Origin: Acanthococcus lagerstroemiae
Lineage: Eukaryota > Arthropoda > Insecta > Hemiptera > Eriococcidae
Direction: 5' to 3'
Length of the DNA stretch: 64,000 bases
Assembly (NCBI GenBank): GCA_031841125.1
Contig: CM063106.1
Span: 4,030,001 to 4,094,000, forward strand
A program made the translations under genes and the position numbers. Positions 27,814 to 40,871 of the stretch are shown piece by piece. Positions within the stretch are counted from its first letter, which is position 1. Each line of letters starts with the position of its first letter. The notes beneath the pieces are model-generated. The model was given only the letters and a program-made list of their open reading frames with translations, did not search any database and was not told where the DNA came from.

Positions 27814-29607
27814 GAATACCGACTGGTAAACAAAATATATCTGCCATAATTAAGACGCTTCCAGTCTTAAGAATATTATCAAAATATTAAGAAAACCGTT
27901 TACAAAAAAATCGATGAAAAAGCAATGAAAAAAAAAAGTCGACAATCGAAGTAACTATACGATTAATGGAATACTTGTGTTCCTTATTTATACGATCATC
28001 GATAATCGATAAATCGTGATCGTTGTAAGTTTTCGATTTAAAATGCGTATTATGTTGTTAAGTTCTTTCTCAAAATATTTCTTCGCCTATACAATTTATT
28101 CGTTACTGTTTAAACACATATAAAGTAAATTTATTATTAGTTTACAAATTTCACGTATCACATGTACAATTATTCGGAAACCCTGAACTGAAGAATTTTG
28201 TGACATTGACGTAATAATTTTTTCTCCTTTACTGACGAAAATTTTTCGTATTTGAGTTTTACTTAAACATTTCAGTCGCTGAAATTCTTCAGTCTTGTAA
28301 ATTGTAGTGATAAAGCTTTAAACTTTTTTAAATCGTCCATTGAGCGTAAGTCTTTTTTTCGTTCTTAGTTTCTAAGTGCTCGAGCGTAGGTGCTACGCAA
28401 GTTTTTGTCTTCTCTTTTTTTCGTGGTTAAATTTATAGCGTTCTAGTTATTAAGGTATTTATTGCTCGTTAAATTTTGTGTTTTTTAATTTCGTATAAAC
28501 TTGAAAGAAAATATCAGATTTTCATAAGATTTCTTCAGCAGCAATTGAAAAAACAAAAAACAAAAACGAGAAATCACAATAGCGGGTTTTCTATGTTATC
28601 GCATGTTACCGTACATCTTTCATGTATCAGGTATCAAGACAGAAGAAAGTGTACGATATCTTGTTAAACAGCAATCAGTCACTGCCTTCGCGGATGTGAA
28701 AATTTTTATCTTATTTAGGGTGAAACGTACACCGAAGGTTAAACTCGACATGCCAAGAGATTGAAAATTTTCCCACCTATAGTTTTTGTGTGAAGGTTTG
28801 TAAACTCCGAGAATTGAAATTCAAGTTGTGTTGCTTAAGATGGCATGTTGCGTGTCCCGGGCATTATAGAAAGCCAGCATGTTCTGATTTTCGCATTTAA
28901 CGTTTTTATTATGTAAAGTTTATTATAACTGTAGCATGCGCCTTTGTCTTTGCGAGCTCCGCAATATAACCTGGGTTGTTTTTCTTTGCAATACTACACT
29001 ACTTCCTTTTCAGTCATATCAATTTACGCAATAGGTATTTTTTGAAATTACACTTTTTGCGATGGTGGAAAAACCGTGGCTAATTAAATTTTAAAACTTT
29101 TAAAAATATGAAATAAATAAATAAATATATAAATGAGATGATATAAATCCAATTGCTGATAACGGTCCTTATTAACGCGAACATTGCAAGTCGATGATGG
29201 AAATACTCCGAGACTCCATCAATGCATTAATTGCTAGGCTTGATTTGTTGAATGCGTAAATTCGACGATAATAATATGCGATTGAAAGGGTAATACCCCT
29301 TTTCCATTAAAGTCTTCAGTTAATATGCTTATTTAGTTGGTACCTACATGTAGTTATTGCACCTGGGTTCCCGAAAAACGTATGAAGTCGCATTTTATTT
29401 GAAACGTTACTGTTTGTTAACTATTTTCTCGACGATATTTTCATAGAACCAAATTTCAAAGCATTGTTTACTAATTGGCTGACATTTTTCTCGCCTTCGG
29501 GCTTCAATATCAAGATTTTCTGCTAGTTCTTCCACATCTACTTTTCAGGGGGCACGTGTCTCCCCCATATTTGTACATTAAGTTATAATAAAAGAATATC
29601 ATTTTTA
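27814..29607 (+). other. Probable 3' UTR of Glut4EF
   Basis: AT-rich, T-tract-rich DNA follows directly after the stop codon, with no recognisable repeat and no credible frame. This is what a long insect 3' UTR looks like. The extent is unknown. The hAT MITE at 29608 marks the first clear insertion. Confidence 0.4.
29112..29117 (+). terminator. Candidate poly(A) signal for Glut4EF (AATAAATAAATAAATA)
   Basis: A run of overlapping AATAAA hexamers lies 1.3 kb after the Glut4EF stop. Further AATAAA sites occur downstream (for example near 34464), so longer 3' ends are possible. Confidence 0.35.
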
Positions 29608-29858
29608 CAGCGGCGGATTTACACATTTTGCGCTCTACGCCAGATGCAATTTGCCGCCTATTTCAGGCTTACCAAATAGGGGGGAAAATTTTTCGAATTA
29701 TTATATGCATTTGGCATTTCTATTAATTATTTTCATTTCTTTTCCGTACTCAATAAAGATTGGTTAAAAAAAAAAAAAAAAAACACGAAAATTTGCCGCC
29801 CCAAAAACGTGCCGCCCTACGCCAGGGCGTAGTTGGCGTATAGGGAAATCCGCCGCTG
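29608..29858. mobile_element. hAT-type MITE with CAGCGGCGGATTT termini
   Basis: The 251-bp element starts CAGCGGCGGATTT and ends AAATCCGCCGCTG, a perfect 13-bp inverted repeat. Flanks are CATTTTTA (29600-29607) and CCTTTTTA (29859-29866), an 8-bp duplication with one change. Sub-terminal GCGCTCTACGCCAGATG and CCCTACGCCAGGGCG are also related. It is non-coding and contains an A-run of about 18. Confidence 0.88.
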
Positions 29859-32800
29859 CCTTTTTATCTACCTCGGTAATAATTCAAGCTAAATTTTCTC
29901 TAGTGGATTGGGCCCCCTAATCATGTTGAGCACGCTACGCCTGCCTTGTACTTGTAGACTAGCTTTCAATATAAAATCTTCCATCATTATGTAACACTGT
30001 GTGATTCTATGCTGATCATTTCCTAATTCCAAAAAACGAATTAAATTTACCATCATTAGCAAGCATGTTCGCGTTAATAGGAACCCTCAAATGTTGATCA
30101 TTTAATATTTATAACGAATGAAAAAATCAATCAATTTTTGATTCACTTCTCGTACAAAAGGCTCTGTGGGGAATATAATTCAGCTGTCTGATTTCGAATT
30201 CAGTATTGTTGAACCGCTTCGATCTTCAAAGTTCCATCAAATAGTTTTAGAGATAGGCTATATTTGAAGTTGCATCTGTAATTGCACAAATGCACTTATT
30301 TTATTCCCTGATAATCTTACGAGGATAAACATCAGTGTCTTGGCATGAAAAGATATCACTGTGATAAAAAAAATCAAGGTTAATGTTTACAAAATATTTT
30401 CCAAATTCAATATTACGTTTAATACCGTGTGAATAATTTGTGATAGATTTTTTATTGTTTAAATTTTAATCGTAGTGGATCAAATTACAAAAACTTGTTT
30501 TCGTTTGTACTTTTGATTTGAATGGAAATTTGTATGAACAGATGAGCTTATTTTAAACCACGCCGTACTTTGGAAAAAAAAAAAATCAAAAATACCTATA
30601 AACGTTAAACGAAATTTTTAAAATTCAAAAGTACAAATATTTCTGTGATTGTTTTTTGTTCATCGGTTTATTTTTTCTTTTCTTTTTCTTTGTTAACGTA
30701 ATAATAATTAGTTTCGAACATGACAGTCTGGCATTTGTATGATTATTCAGTTTTCTAGAAATTCAGTTTATTGCGGCCAGGATTCGGAGTCGTTTTTGAA
30801 CTGGGTTCTTGATAACATTTGACCTGCTGCAATGCTGCTTAAAATTTTCTTTTAAAAGTTTATTACGGCTTCAACCTTTCTGTCTTATACGAATGTAAAA
30901 ATATACCTTTATTTTGAAAGTTAACAGTGTTAACATTACCTAACTGATAAACGTGATATGGTATTTCAGATTCTCTTTTCTCGAACATATCTAATTCTAG
31001 TATGTACTTATTACTGGTATATTAAAATGCGCATTTGATTGTCATCCATAAAGGTTAGTGAACTGTGAGAAAAATACGGCGAATAATTTCTATCATTCGA
31101 TGTAATCATTGCCTTAGTGTATACAAAGAAGAGTCATTCAGTTATACGTTTTTCGAACAATTACTCGCCGTTTGTTGTACTGGTTACATCCAGTTTTAGA
31201 TTTATCATTATTTTTTTAAACAATCGAAGTAGGCCCGTAGAAGTCGCAGTTTACGAATATTTATTTATTTTTAGTTAATTAGTTTTTTTTTTCTTTTTTT
31301 TTTCTGTTAATTTTGTTCTTTCTTTTTTATACAGTACCAAAAATAGTTACCAGTTTTACGTTTCATTGTTTGTTTTTTTTTGTTTGTTTCTTTTTCTCTA
31401 TTTTAAATATTATTACTTTTCCTTTTGCGTAAGTGTGAATAAGAGTATTTTACATTGCGATTGTATTATTAAAGTATACATACTAAGTATATACTGACAT
31501 ATATATATTAAGTTAGCGTCGAATTATCGCTTAATAATTTTTTAAACTTTTTGCTCTTCTGTTGATATACTGAGATATTTAAGAATTTGAATGCCAAATA
31601 CAAATGCGTTTTAAAATTTGACGTATACATAGATTTAAATACGTTGTAAGTTCCCCCATTGATTTTCCTGTGTTTTTATTTATTATGTTGTATCTCTTTT
31701 GAAGAGTAATTTGACAAGGGAATGTTTTAAAATTGTGATTAAATGTGCCAAGAAAGTATTCTATGATAAAGAACTTTTTGTTAGCAAACTTCTAGTTTGC
31801 CAAAGAATAGTGCGCTATATAGACTGTCCAAGACGTGCAAATTCTGATTGCTCTCATGCTCAGTAGGTCTGGGGATTAATAAATTAATATATTTGTTAAG
31901 AGAGACAGTTTCCTCGCGTATTAATTAAATAAATAAACTGTAAATTATTGGAAGGTAAGGGAATGAAAAATTGAAAATTCAAAAATTCTATCCAAATTAA
32001 CGAGAGCATACAGCCATGAAAGACTAGGTATTTGAAAGCGATGCAATTTTGTAATTGATAACTTATCCGAACATTGTGTCATCTTTATCACCGCCGTTTT
32101 GGTCATTTCTCCAATAATCACTTCATTAATCTATTGATGAAAATATTTTCTGTATAAGAAATAAACTAGAAAAAGAATCCGTTTCAAGTTCTTCGGGCAC
32201 AAACACTACCTACTAGGTATTTTAATGACATGTTTCCATCTGAGAACTGAGAATAAAAATATTTGATTTTGCTAGGAATCCCTTGTTATTTATCCTTTCT
32301 AAATAAGAGGTTCCGCGACGTAGAATTTCTGACGTTTTATTTTCTCATAATGTTAGGGTCCCCTCTACATGTCAGTTTTTTTCATTTTTTCATTTTTTTT
32401 TTCTGTATCCATTTTCTTTTTGCTGTTCATTCTCCAGAAACTTCTGATGAGCATCAGAATCGCGGTAATATTTCTTGATTGATTACTTGGGTATGATGTG
32501 TGATAAAATAAGTATTAATTTTAGTATGCGAGCATTTCTAACTGGCTGCTTTGATTCAATGGCCGAGTTGTAGTATCGCATACTTCCTTTTTTTCCTTGT
32601 CAAGTTACTAATAGTTTAATTTTCAACCAGAGTAGACTTGTACAAATTGTATATACCTATTTTTTCTGTTTTTTTTCTTCTTTATTTATTTTCTTTCGCT
32701 TGTTGCCTTCATAACTCTCAAGTTCTTTTTTAAACTGTTGTTTTCGTTATACATATGTAATTTTAGACGTCTTCATGCAGTCGTATTACGAAGTGGTTCG

Positions 32801-33979
32801 AAAATTTCACTGACGATTTTGAAATATTGATCTCCATTTACACTCTTATTTTAATTTGTATCTTGAAGATATTTTTGGCGATACTTTCGTATTAAATCGT
32901 TATATAATCGAGAATCTTCTTAGTATAAAAATTTGTGAAGACAATACAACACCTTAAGTGTTCGGAAATGTAATTCAGGAAGGGTTTAGATCCTGGGAAA
33001 TTTGAAGAAAAGTTTGGATGTAAATATATCGATACAATCATACGTCATGCGAAAGTATAGGTAGTATTAGTAATAAAACCGAAAAACGATCAAGCTAATG
33101 TTTGTAGAAAAGTTAAGTAACATATTTTTCGAAAAATAAAATAGTTTATCCTTATTCATTCATTCATTTATTTTGTTTTTCGTTTACGAGTTGTACTGTT
33201 ATTTTTGTTCGTCGAATTTGAAATGTTTATCTTTCGAAATGTGTATCATTCGCAAAAATGAAGTTACACGCTTCATCGTTGCTCCGTTGAAAGGATTTAG
33301 TCACTCGATGCGGAGTTCACGAAAACAGGGGTACTAAACGGACTTGGTTTTGACTAAAGGGTACGTACTGCGTAGGTATTCGAAAACTCGAAAATGTAAA
33401 AAATATTTCCGTTTCCAAATAACGATTTTTCTTTTCTCCAATATGCCTGTCGGTGCGTCAATCCATTTCACAATACTTGGCAACTTATTGTAAGAGAAAT
33501 TACAAAGAACGTTTTAGGCATTTCTTTTCGATAATAAAGGAATTAAGTCTGGAAAAGGGGGACTGGAGAATGTTCCATCAATCAGATAAGTATTACACGT
33601 AGATATAATGATGTTGAAAAGTGTTGAGCCCTGTGGTACCTTGATTGAAGACATTAGTACATTTGTAGGTTTCCGCGATCTGTATAAATTTTTAGCGAGA
33701 GCTTCACTTATACTCATTTCTCCCACTGCCATCATACCTTTTTATTAAATTATACAGACTTGCAATCAATACGTCATTGTTTTAAACGTAAATGACTAAT
33801 GAGTTACGAAAATGTGTTTGTAAAATTTTTGAACACCCTTGTAGCAAAGTATTGAGAATTTTAATCAGAGCACGGATTACATTTTCCAGTTTCCATTCGA
33901 GAAGACAAAGCTAGCATATCAGCAACCATCATTAACACGAATATTATATTGGATTTGAAGTAATAGTCTGTGTACTGTA

Positions 33980-34181
33980 CAGGGATGGATTTAGGAGTGT
34001 ACCCGTGGAACCTGGGCCCCACAGAATAGAAAAAATTCTAAAACAAGCCGATCGCCGATCGGTTTCTCATATGCACGAACAATACCGATTTTGAAATAAA
34101 TCCTCCACGTGAAAAATTAACAATCCTAAAAAGTGGATGGGGCTCCACCTAGCTTGAGTTACGCTTCTAAATCCAGGCCAG
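33980..34181. mobile_element. hAT-type MITE with perfect 8-bp target duplication
   Basis: The 202-bp element begins CAGGGATGGATTTAGGAG and ends CTTCTAAATCCAGGCCAG. The ends are inverted repeats (14 of 18 matching, with GGATTTAG identical). It is flanked by the direct repeat GTACTGTA at 33972-33979 and 34182-34189, an exact 8-bp duplication typical of hAT insertions. There is no coding capacity. Confidence 0.9.
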
Positions 34182-34189
34182 GTACTGTA

Positions 34190-37100
34190 TTTTCGGCATT
34201 TTTAAAATTCAAAAAGTTTTTCAAATCGAGCGTAGTTTTTTCTTCGCTGTGTCACCAATGTGTTGTAGAAACGCCTCGTTGATGATGTTAATGATGAGAT
34301 ATACTTCGGATCAGTACCTACTAGATACTCTCTAATCCAGTTGAAGATCTTCGTACGCGTATCACGCTTATATGTAGTCTTACATTATACATCATCGTAA
34401 ATTTGTTTTTATTTCTCGTTAACGATTTATTAATTTGTAGTTTAGAATGAAAGACTGAATGCTAAATAAAAACATTCGATTCCGTGTTTATAAAAAGAAA
34501 ATAAAAGTGTAGATACCAACGTGTCATTAGTTTTTGTTTATGAAACATCTCATGACTTTTCGTGCCACGTTTAATGTAACAACATGTTTTGGAACTTGGT
34601 AATTTTTTAAATAATATTTTGTTATTTATTTTACATCATGTTTTCAGTTTCAATACGTATATTTGTCTACTGAATACGTAAACCGATGTCAAAATCATCG
34701 ACAAAATTCTTTTGATTGTTTTCAATTTTCTTCTGTTCTAAAATTAACTAATAATTTTTGAAAAATAGACGAACAAATTTTGAGTTTTTCCGGAATTTCG
34801 GAAATAATCAAAATCAACTAGGTATATACCTACATACGCCACGACAGTCGACAGCAGTGTCGATACATATTAAGGCATCAGCAATTGTCTCATCAGAAAA
34901 TTATTTTTCTGCTAAATTTAATAAATTAAACTATATATACGTACTATATTGTTGATGTATTTTTCGACTAAAATTTCTCATATAATATCAGCTAACATTA
35001 TTACAAGCAGTTAGTCAAATATGACTGAATTCAGGCCTGTAAGTTGACTTTCATGTCTTGTCCGTTTAATATCTTCGTACACCAACATAATGGATATATC
35101 TTCCACGGAATCATTACGTTATCGCAATTTAATTTCATATGTGCCTACGTCATCGAATATTCTTTTCTCGTTGTAATACTGTGTAACTGTTATATTTGTT
35201 ATGTAATCGTCGTTCAATTGTATCCGAAATAGTTTCATGATACTTTGTAGTATTATTTTCATTATTATCTTAAAAATACATGCAAAGTTTTGCTTTGAAC
35301 AGTTGATTTCTTATTTTCATATCGAATACGGATCAGAATGAATGTGATGACATCTCCGGCAACCTTGAGATGTCATCAGTTGAACAGGACACCAGAACTA
35401 GAGGAAACCGAACTCAAAAATCTTACTCGGGAACAAATCTAGAATATTACAGGTTCACCCTAAATTTGATCAAGAGGATGCAGTTAGCAGGATTTGTTTT
35501 TAAGCATAATTACATGTGATTTGCGCTTATTGTTTCAAACAGGAGTAATAACCATACCTATTGTTCTACTGAAAAAGAAGTCGGCCCCTATTTATCTACT
35601 CGTAACTTTCGGTAGGCACTCAGCAGGACTGTGAAGAAAAAACTTGGGTCTAGAGCAAAGTCTTTTTGCTAGGCCTTCCATTACAGTGGAATATGTAGAA
35701 TAAAAGTTCAGAAAAACGAAGCGGGCGAAAAATGGTTCACTGTTTATTATGTAATTAAGAAAAAACTATTTCTGTCTCGCTGAAAATTTGTTACCCCAGA
35801 CCCCCTAGACCTCCTTTTGTCAGAGCCGGGCCTAGAGCAAACATTCCCAGTTATTTCCCTCTCGCTCCAATTGGAAAAGTTTTATACCAACTTTCCAACC
35901 TGAAATTTGTATAGTGACATTACCACTTTCCTTCAGATTACACGACCCTGTGTCTGGTCATTCTTAGATGTAGGCCTGTTCCACTAACGTCCATAGACAT
36001 CATCTATGATGTTGAATGGAGGAAAACATTACCGCTAATTTTCCTTCAACCCTGGTACTATGCACAACATATTTACCATACTGATTGTTCGTACAGCAAG
36101 GAAGTATTGAACCTTGTTTTGGAATCCAAAAACATATTTGATTTTAAATTAAATAAAAAATACAATCTACAAATTAATAACATCAGTTTCTATTTTAGCT
36201 CAAGGTTCTGACTCAAGAAAAAACTCATAAATTTTGGCGGGCACAACTTTGAGTCCCTAGTTACAAGTCTATTGAACACTTATTAGTGCCCCAGTGTTTT
36301 CCTCACAGTAGAATTGAGTATTTTCTAACAAACCGAAGCATTTCTCAAATCGAAAAACAGAATGGGACCTATTATATACTGATAATGACGATGTATTTAT
36401 ATACCAGTGGCATTATTAATGGTAGACTATTCAACTTACGCGCTAATTATCAAGTACCTATAAAAAGACGGATAGAGGACTGGAATCTAGAGCTTTTACA
36501 ATTGAGTCACGGTTTTGAGAAAGATCATATCCGCGTAAAGTGTGGTTACTGAAAAACACATTTAATTTTAATGTTTCAGACGTGGATAATTACTAAAGTA
36601 ATACGACTAGAAGATTGATAGGTTTTTTGCGATAGACAACAACATTATTATATTACACGACACATGTATCATCAATGTAGTCATTTGTTTCAATTTTATA
36701 GAATACAAAATTTTCATTCGAAAAAATAAGTCCATGTTGGGCCTTCTGAAAACCTCATTCCTTTTTTCAACATTGCCCGGATAAAATTCAGTGAAAAGAA
36801 ACCGTTCATTTCGCTTCAAGCAAATTCTCAAAAAAATTGAAAATTCTCCCCATCTAGTGGATTTAAAAATGTAGTTCACTATGACAATATTAATTTTTTT
36901 TTTAAATCAAACAACGGATGGAAATCAGAATTTTTGGCTCGCTGAGCGTTTTGGAATAGGAATAGCAGATCCCGATATGCAAAGATTTTTTCGTGTGTCA
37001 TTTATTTAGCAACAATGTGTCAAACACGGCCATTTTCATCCACAAAGTGTCAATCTTGAATAGGCCACACGCCCGCAGAAGCAGATTTCGACACATGCGA

Positions 37101-39217
37101 GTAACGGGCCAAACTATTACACGAAATGTAACATTGTGACGAAAGTTTTTTTGTAACATGTTCAAAATCAAGGGTGGAGATGTCAGAATGTTGCACGAAT
37201 TGGACTTAGAAAAATTTTGTAATTCAGATACACACGAGCACAGTAGCGTAGTTATGGGTAGAGAGAGGTATAACCACCTCCCCCCTCACGAAAAATTTTT
37301 TATAAAGAAACAGTTGGCGTATGAGAATACTTTATTATCACGCAGTATGTATTGATGAAAAAATTTTCTCTCTATAATTTTTCGATCTGAGTATTAGTCC
37401 GTTGGTCAGCTCGTTACCTGAATACTGATCATCATTCGATCGCGCATAAGAAACCTATAGCTAGGATAAGTCGTGAAGAATCAGTAGGGCAATACTATTT
37501 TATGTTATATTCAAATGAATTAAGAGTAGGTACATTTTTCATGTCTACATTTACAGACGTAGATCCACGGGAGGGGGAGGAGAATTACCCTCCCCAAATG
37601 ATGATGAGAGGAGAGATAAATAGCAGGGGGAGGATGCAGCAAAAAATTTCTGCGCGTAAGTGGGCTTCACGCACTTTCCTTTTTGGAAGTCTAGTCATTT
37701 TATATACATTATCAATATACGCGATCGAATCCGCCGTAGTTATGAACATCATACAGTAATTTTATGTACAATAAACAAGTATAATTTTATGGACATTATG
37801 AAGTATTTTCGTCACCATTATCTAGATCGTCGCTAACCCCTTGACTACTGTCGGGACGTTTATGTCCCAGTTTTAAAAATTACTACTGGGACAAGTATAT
37901 CCCTCAATTAAATGCATTTGATGCTAATCCGTAGTTCTCGACACACTCTTTCGAATGCACGCATAATTTTTCTCCCATTTAGACAACACTGTTTGAGTTA
38001 GTACCACTTTTTTCCTACCATAAAGCACTCTTGGAACATGTTTGTCCCAGGCCCTCTCGTTACAGAGAGGGGAGTAAAACTTTGGAAACTTGGGGGATAA
38101 CTTATTTACATCGCCTGCAGCGCATTTAACTCACTTTTCAAATTTTTAAATTTGAATAAAGAAGTCGCGAACGAGGGATTATATACATGCACAAAATAAT
38201 TTTTCGTGAAATAATCAAACAAAAAACTGTTCTAAAAATTAATTTCACCAGTTATTGCTGTAAACTGCTGTAACAGAACACATTATGGTACCAGAAAATC
38301 ATTCAGTATTATTTAAAAAAAAAAGGAAAACCTTCCTACCCCACTTTTTAATAAAATAACTAAATGTATCTGAAAATGTACTTTCGAGGTTTGTTCACTT
38401 CAGGATCGATACGCGGATAATACATACAAAGGTGGCCAAAAAGTCAGTTTACTGATTTCCATAACAATTAGGTCCCTAATAACATAATAATATTATCATT
38501 GTTATGCAATTCGATAATGTAACTTTTTGGTCACCGTACACGCGTTTAATCCACAATAAATTTAAAAAATAAGTAATAGTAAGTTGGAATTTTAAAAAAA
38601 TGTACACTCTATGATCAGAAATAAAAAAACATACACAACTATATTCACCAATAGTGATGTTGTGTTGTGTGAAAAAGTCCCTGGTACTTATAATAATTAG
38701 TTGTTCAAAATATTCAGTTATCAGTTTCATGGTCCGATATTTTGTTACTTTGTTAGTGGCTTGTGCGTCTGCAGGCTGCGGCGCTTCGATTCACATCGCG
38801 AAAATGCCGGCCAGCGCCAAAAAGCCAGCTATTAGTTTGAAAAAAGCCGAGTGAAAAGGTGAAAACAAAGGTGAAAACCTCGCGAAATTGAAGTGGTCCG
38901 TCTATTTGGGTAGCAAAGTGGCAACCCACAAACTACAACAAATTCCTCCCACCTCACCCGCGCTGGGATTCGCTTCACTCTAGCGCTTTAGCTTATTCAC
39001 AAGAAAGTAATGGGAAAATTGAATTTTTACTGTAGAGGGCTCTTTTTTTTTCGTAAACGGTAGCCAATTGATGTTGTAAGTCGTAAAAATGATAGAAAAA
39101 TATGTTGAGGGAATCAATTATGAGTGAATATTGAAAAAAGCTGTAGTCCCATGCCATAAGCGGACAGTATGATTAGCATACCAGTGACCTCATAGACGTC
39201 TTGGCGCCTAGCTAAAA
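34190..39217. other. Intergenic AT-rich stretch between Glut4EF and ARMC7
   Basis: No credible gene. At 37835-37900 the sequence CCCCTTGACTACTGTCGGGA with repeated GTCCC resembles a piggyBac-type end, but no partner end was found. A small GC-rich patch at 38760-38960 has a 16-codon ATG frame of unknown meaning. Confidence 0.4.
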
Positions 39218-39496
39218 TGGACGCCGTTAAACAGAAAGCTCCCAAGCGACATTTGTTGACAAAATAAGCTTATTATTACATATTATCCTTAGAAAGAGTG
39301 TAAAAAGTAGAATTTTTTTAATTGGACCCTCGATACAAATAGTATATTACTGTACGAGCAGCGAAAGTGAGAAATATCGCAACTGTTCGATGGATGTCCG
39401 ATATCCGCAAACCGGCATTATTCATTAACTTTCCATGTTACGCTTTCTCAAAAAACAGATTTTGTCGTTTGGGCTGGTTTTGCTTAACAGCGTCCA
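39218..39496. mobile_element. TGGACG-ended MITE, copy 2
   Basis: The left end TGGACGCCGTTAAACAGAAA and right end GCTTAACAGCGTCCA are inverted repeats. The interior ACATTTGTTGACAAAATAAG and GTAAAAAGTAGAATTTTTTT matches copy 1. It lies about 340 bp upstream of the ARMC7 start, within or near its promoter region. Confidence 0.8.
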
Positions 39497-39837
39497 ATTG
39501 GAAGTCCCACATCCCGAGCAACTCCTTATCTCGCAACGGCTAGTTAGTATCACTCGGTAATAGTACTGCTAAAGTTCCAGATGGAAGCTTTGGAAAGATC
39601 CCTATCCCGGACCCCGGACTTCAGCAGATAGAGCAGATCAGCACAGGATCTCATAACTCAATTGTGGTAGGGTATCTGGCAATTTCTCAGTTTGTAATAT
39701 TATAGTAACCAAGTAGCTATTGAGTATAGAGTGGATTGTAATTGTAATTCTAATATTAATGTTATTTCAGATTCACCGTTTTGTTCTTCATCATTGCTTG
39801 AGAATAGACTAGAAATTATTTTATCGTTGATTATCCG

Positions 39838-40765
39838 ATGTTCAGTCGTCCTGAACGTCTTCAGCAACGAACCCCAAAAAATGGCGTTGGTCGGTTTGAC
39901 TATTTACAGCAGCTGGTAAACGAGTTCAAAAGTACCAAAAGCAGTGGTAAGTTTGTTAATCAGTTTGATGCTATATTGCAAACCATCGATTGTACAGCGG
40001 ATTCCGTTCTCTTTGGTACTTTTGAAGCACATAAATACGAACACGTACTTTCTGTACTCCATCATTATGGCAACTAAACGTGGATCTTATTTGTTATTTA
40101 GCTGCGAAGGAACAAGTATTAGCCAATCTTGCAAATTTTGCTTACGATCCTATCAATTATGGTTTTCTGAAATCGCTACATGTCGTTGATTTATTCTTAG
40201 ACCAGCTGTCTGAAACGAATCCGAAACTTGTGCAATTTGCTGTTGGAGGACTTTGTAATCTTGTCGCAGGTAACGCTGGCATAGTTTGGTGGAAGATATT
40301 GCTAACCTTAGAAAATGTATCAACTGAATTTACTAACGTGAATTTAACCGCATGTAGATCCGGAAAATCAAGAATACATACTGAAAAATGGAGGCATTAA
40401 CAACATAGTTGACTGCCTAGCATCAACTGATACGCAAACGGTGCTGTCAGCCATCACTACACTAATATTTCTAATTTCGCCGTCTTCTAAAAGTGGTAAA
40501 TTCTAAATTTATTGTAATTTCATGGATCTGACAGTTACTGGCAAGAATTGAATAATATCAATTCGGTTCTGTCGTTGTGTATAGGCGTTAGAAAAGATTG
40601 TTCATTATTTCAAAACAAAGTCTAGCTGATATTCGATTGATTGCAGAAGTTTTGAAAGAAAGCGTCGTAAAGCGAATCAGACCATTTTCAACTTCCACTA
40701 ACAAACGTTTCAAAAATTTGGCTGATATTTTTCTTCAAAATTGTGATATCAAAGACTCGCAATGA
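39838..40765 (+). CDS. ARMC7: Armadillo repeat-containing protein 7 (ARMC7)
   Basis: Four exons, 39838-39946, 40102-40269, 40358-40495 and 40647-40765, join through phase-1 introns (donors GTAAGT, GTAACG, GTAAAT) into 178 codons with one terminal TGA, 177 residues. Introns are only 88-155 bp. The protein has the ARMC7 layout. A short N-terminal helix [13 protein letters not shown] comes first, then [16 protein letters not shown], then LFLDQLSE with AVGGLCNL, then ILKNGGI and [12 protein letters not shown], and last [10 protein letters not shown]. These are three to four armadillo helices in a protein about the size of human ARMC7 (about 198 residues). ARMC7 is reported as a spliceosome-associated protein; that role is family knowledge and is not visible here. 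The start ATG is the first in the open frame. HTD2 begins 106 bp downstream on the same strand with no AATAAA between. Confidence 0.94.
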
Positions 40766-40871
40766 AATACTTCGGGTAATGTTGACATTATTATTCATGT
40801 ATGAGAGAATGCATTTAAATATATGGAAAAGCCTCTGAAGTTTCGATGTGTGTGCATGTTCTCGATGCACA

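Noticed and set aside
37835..38080. Possible piggyBac-like end (CCCCTTGACTACTGTCGGGA with GTCCC repeats)
   Set aside because: No TTAA on the left side and no inverted partner end could be found, so it was not called as an element.
38808..38854. Small ATG frame MPASAKKPAISLKKAE in a GC-rich patch
   Set aside because: Only 16 codons with a stop before any good donor site; no evidence of a gene.
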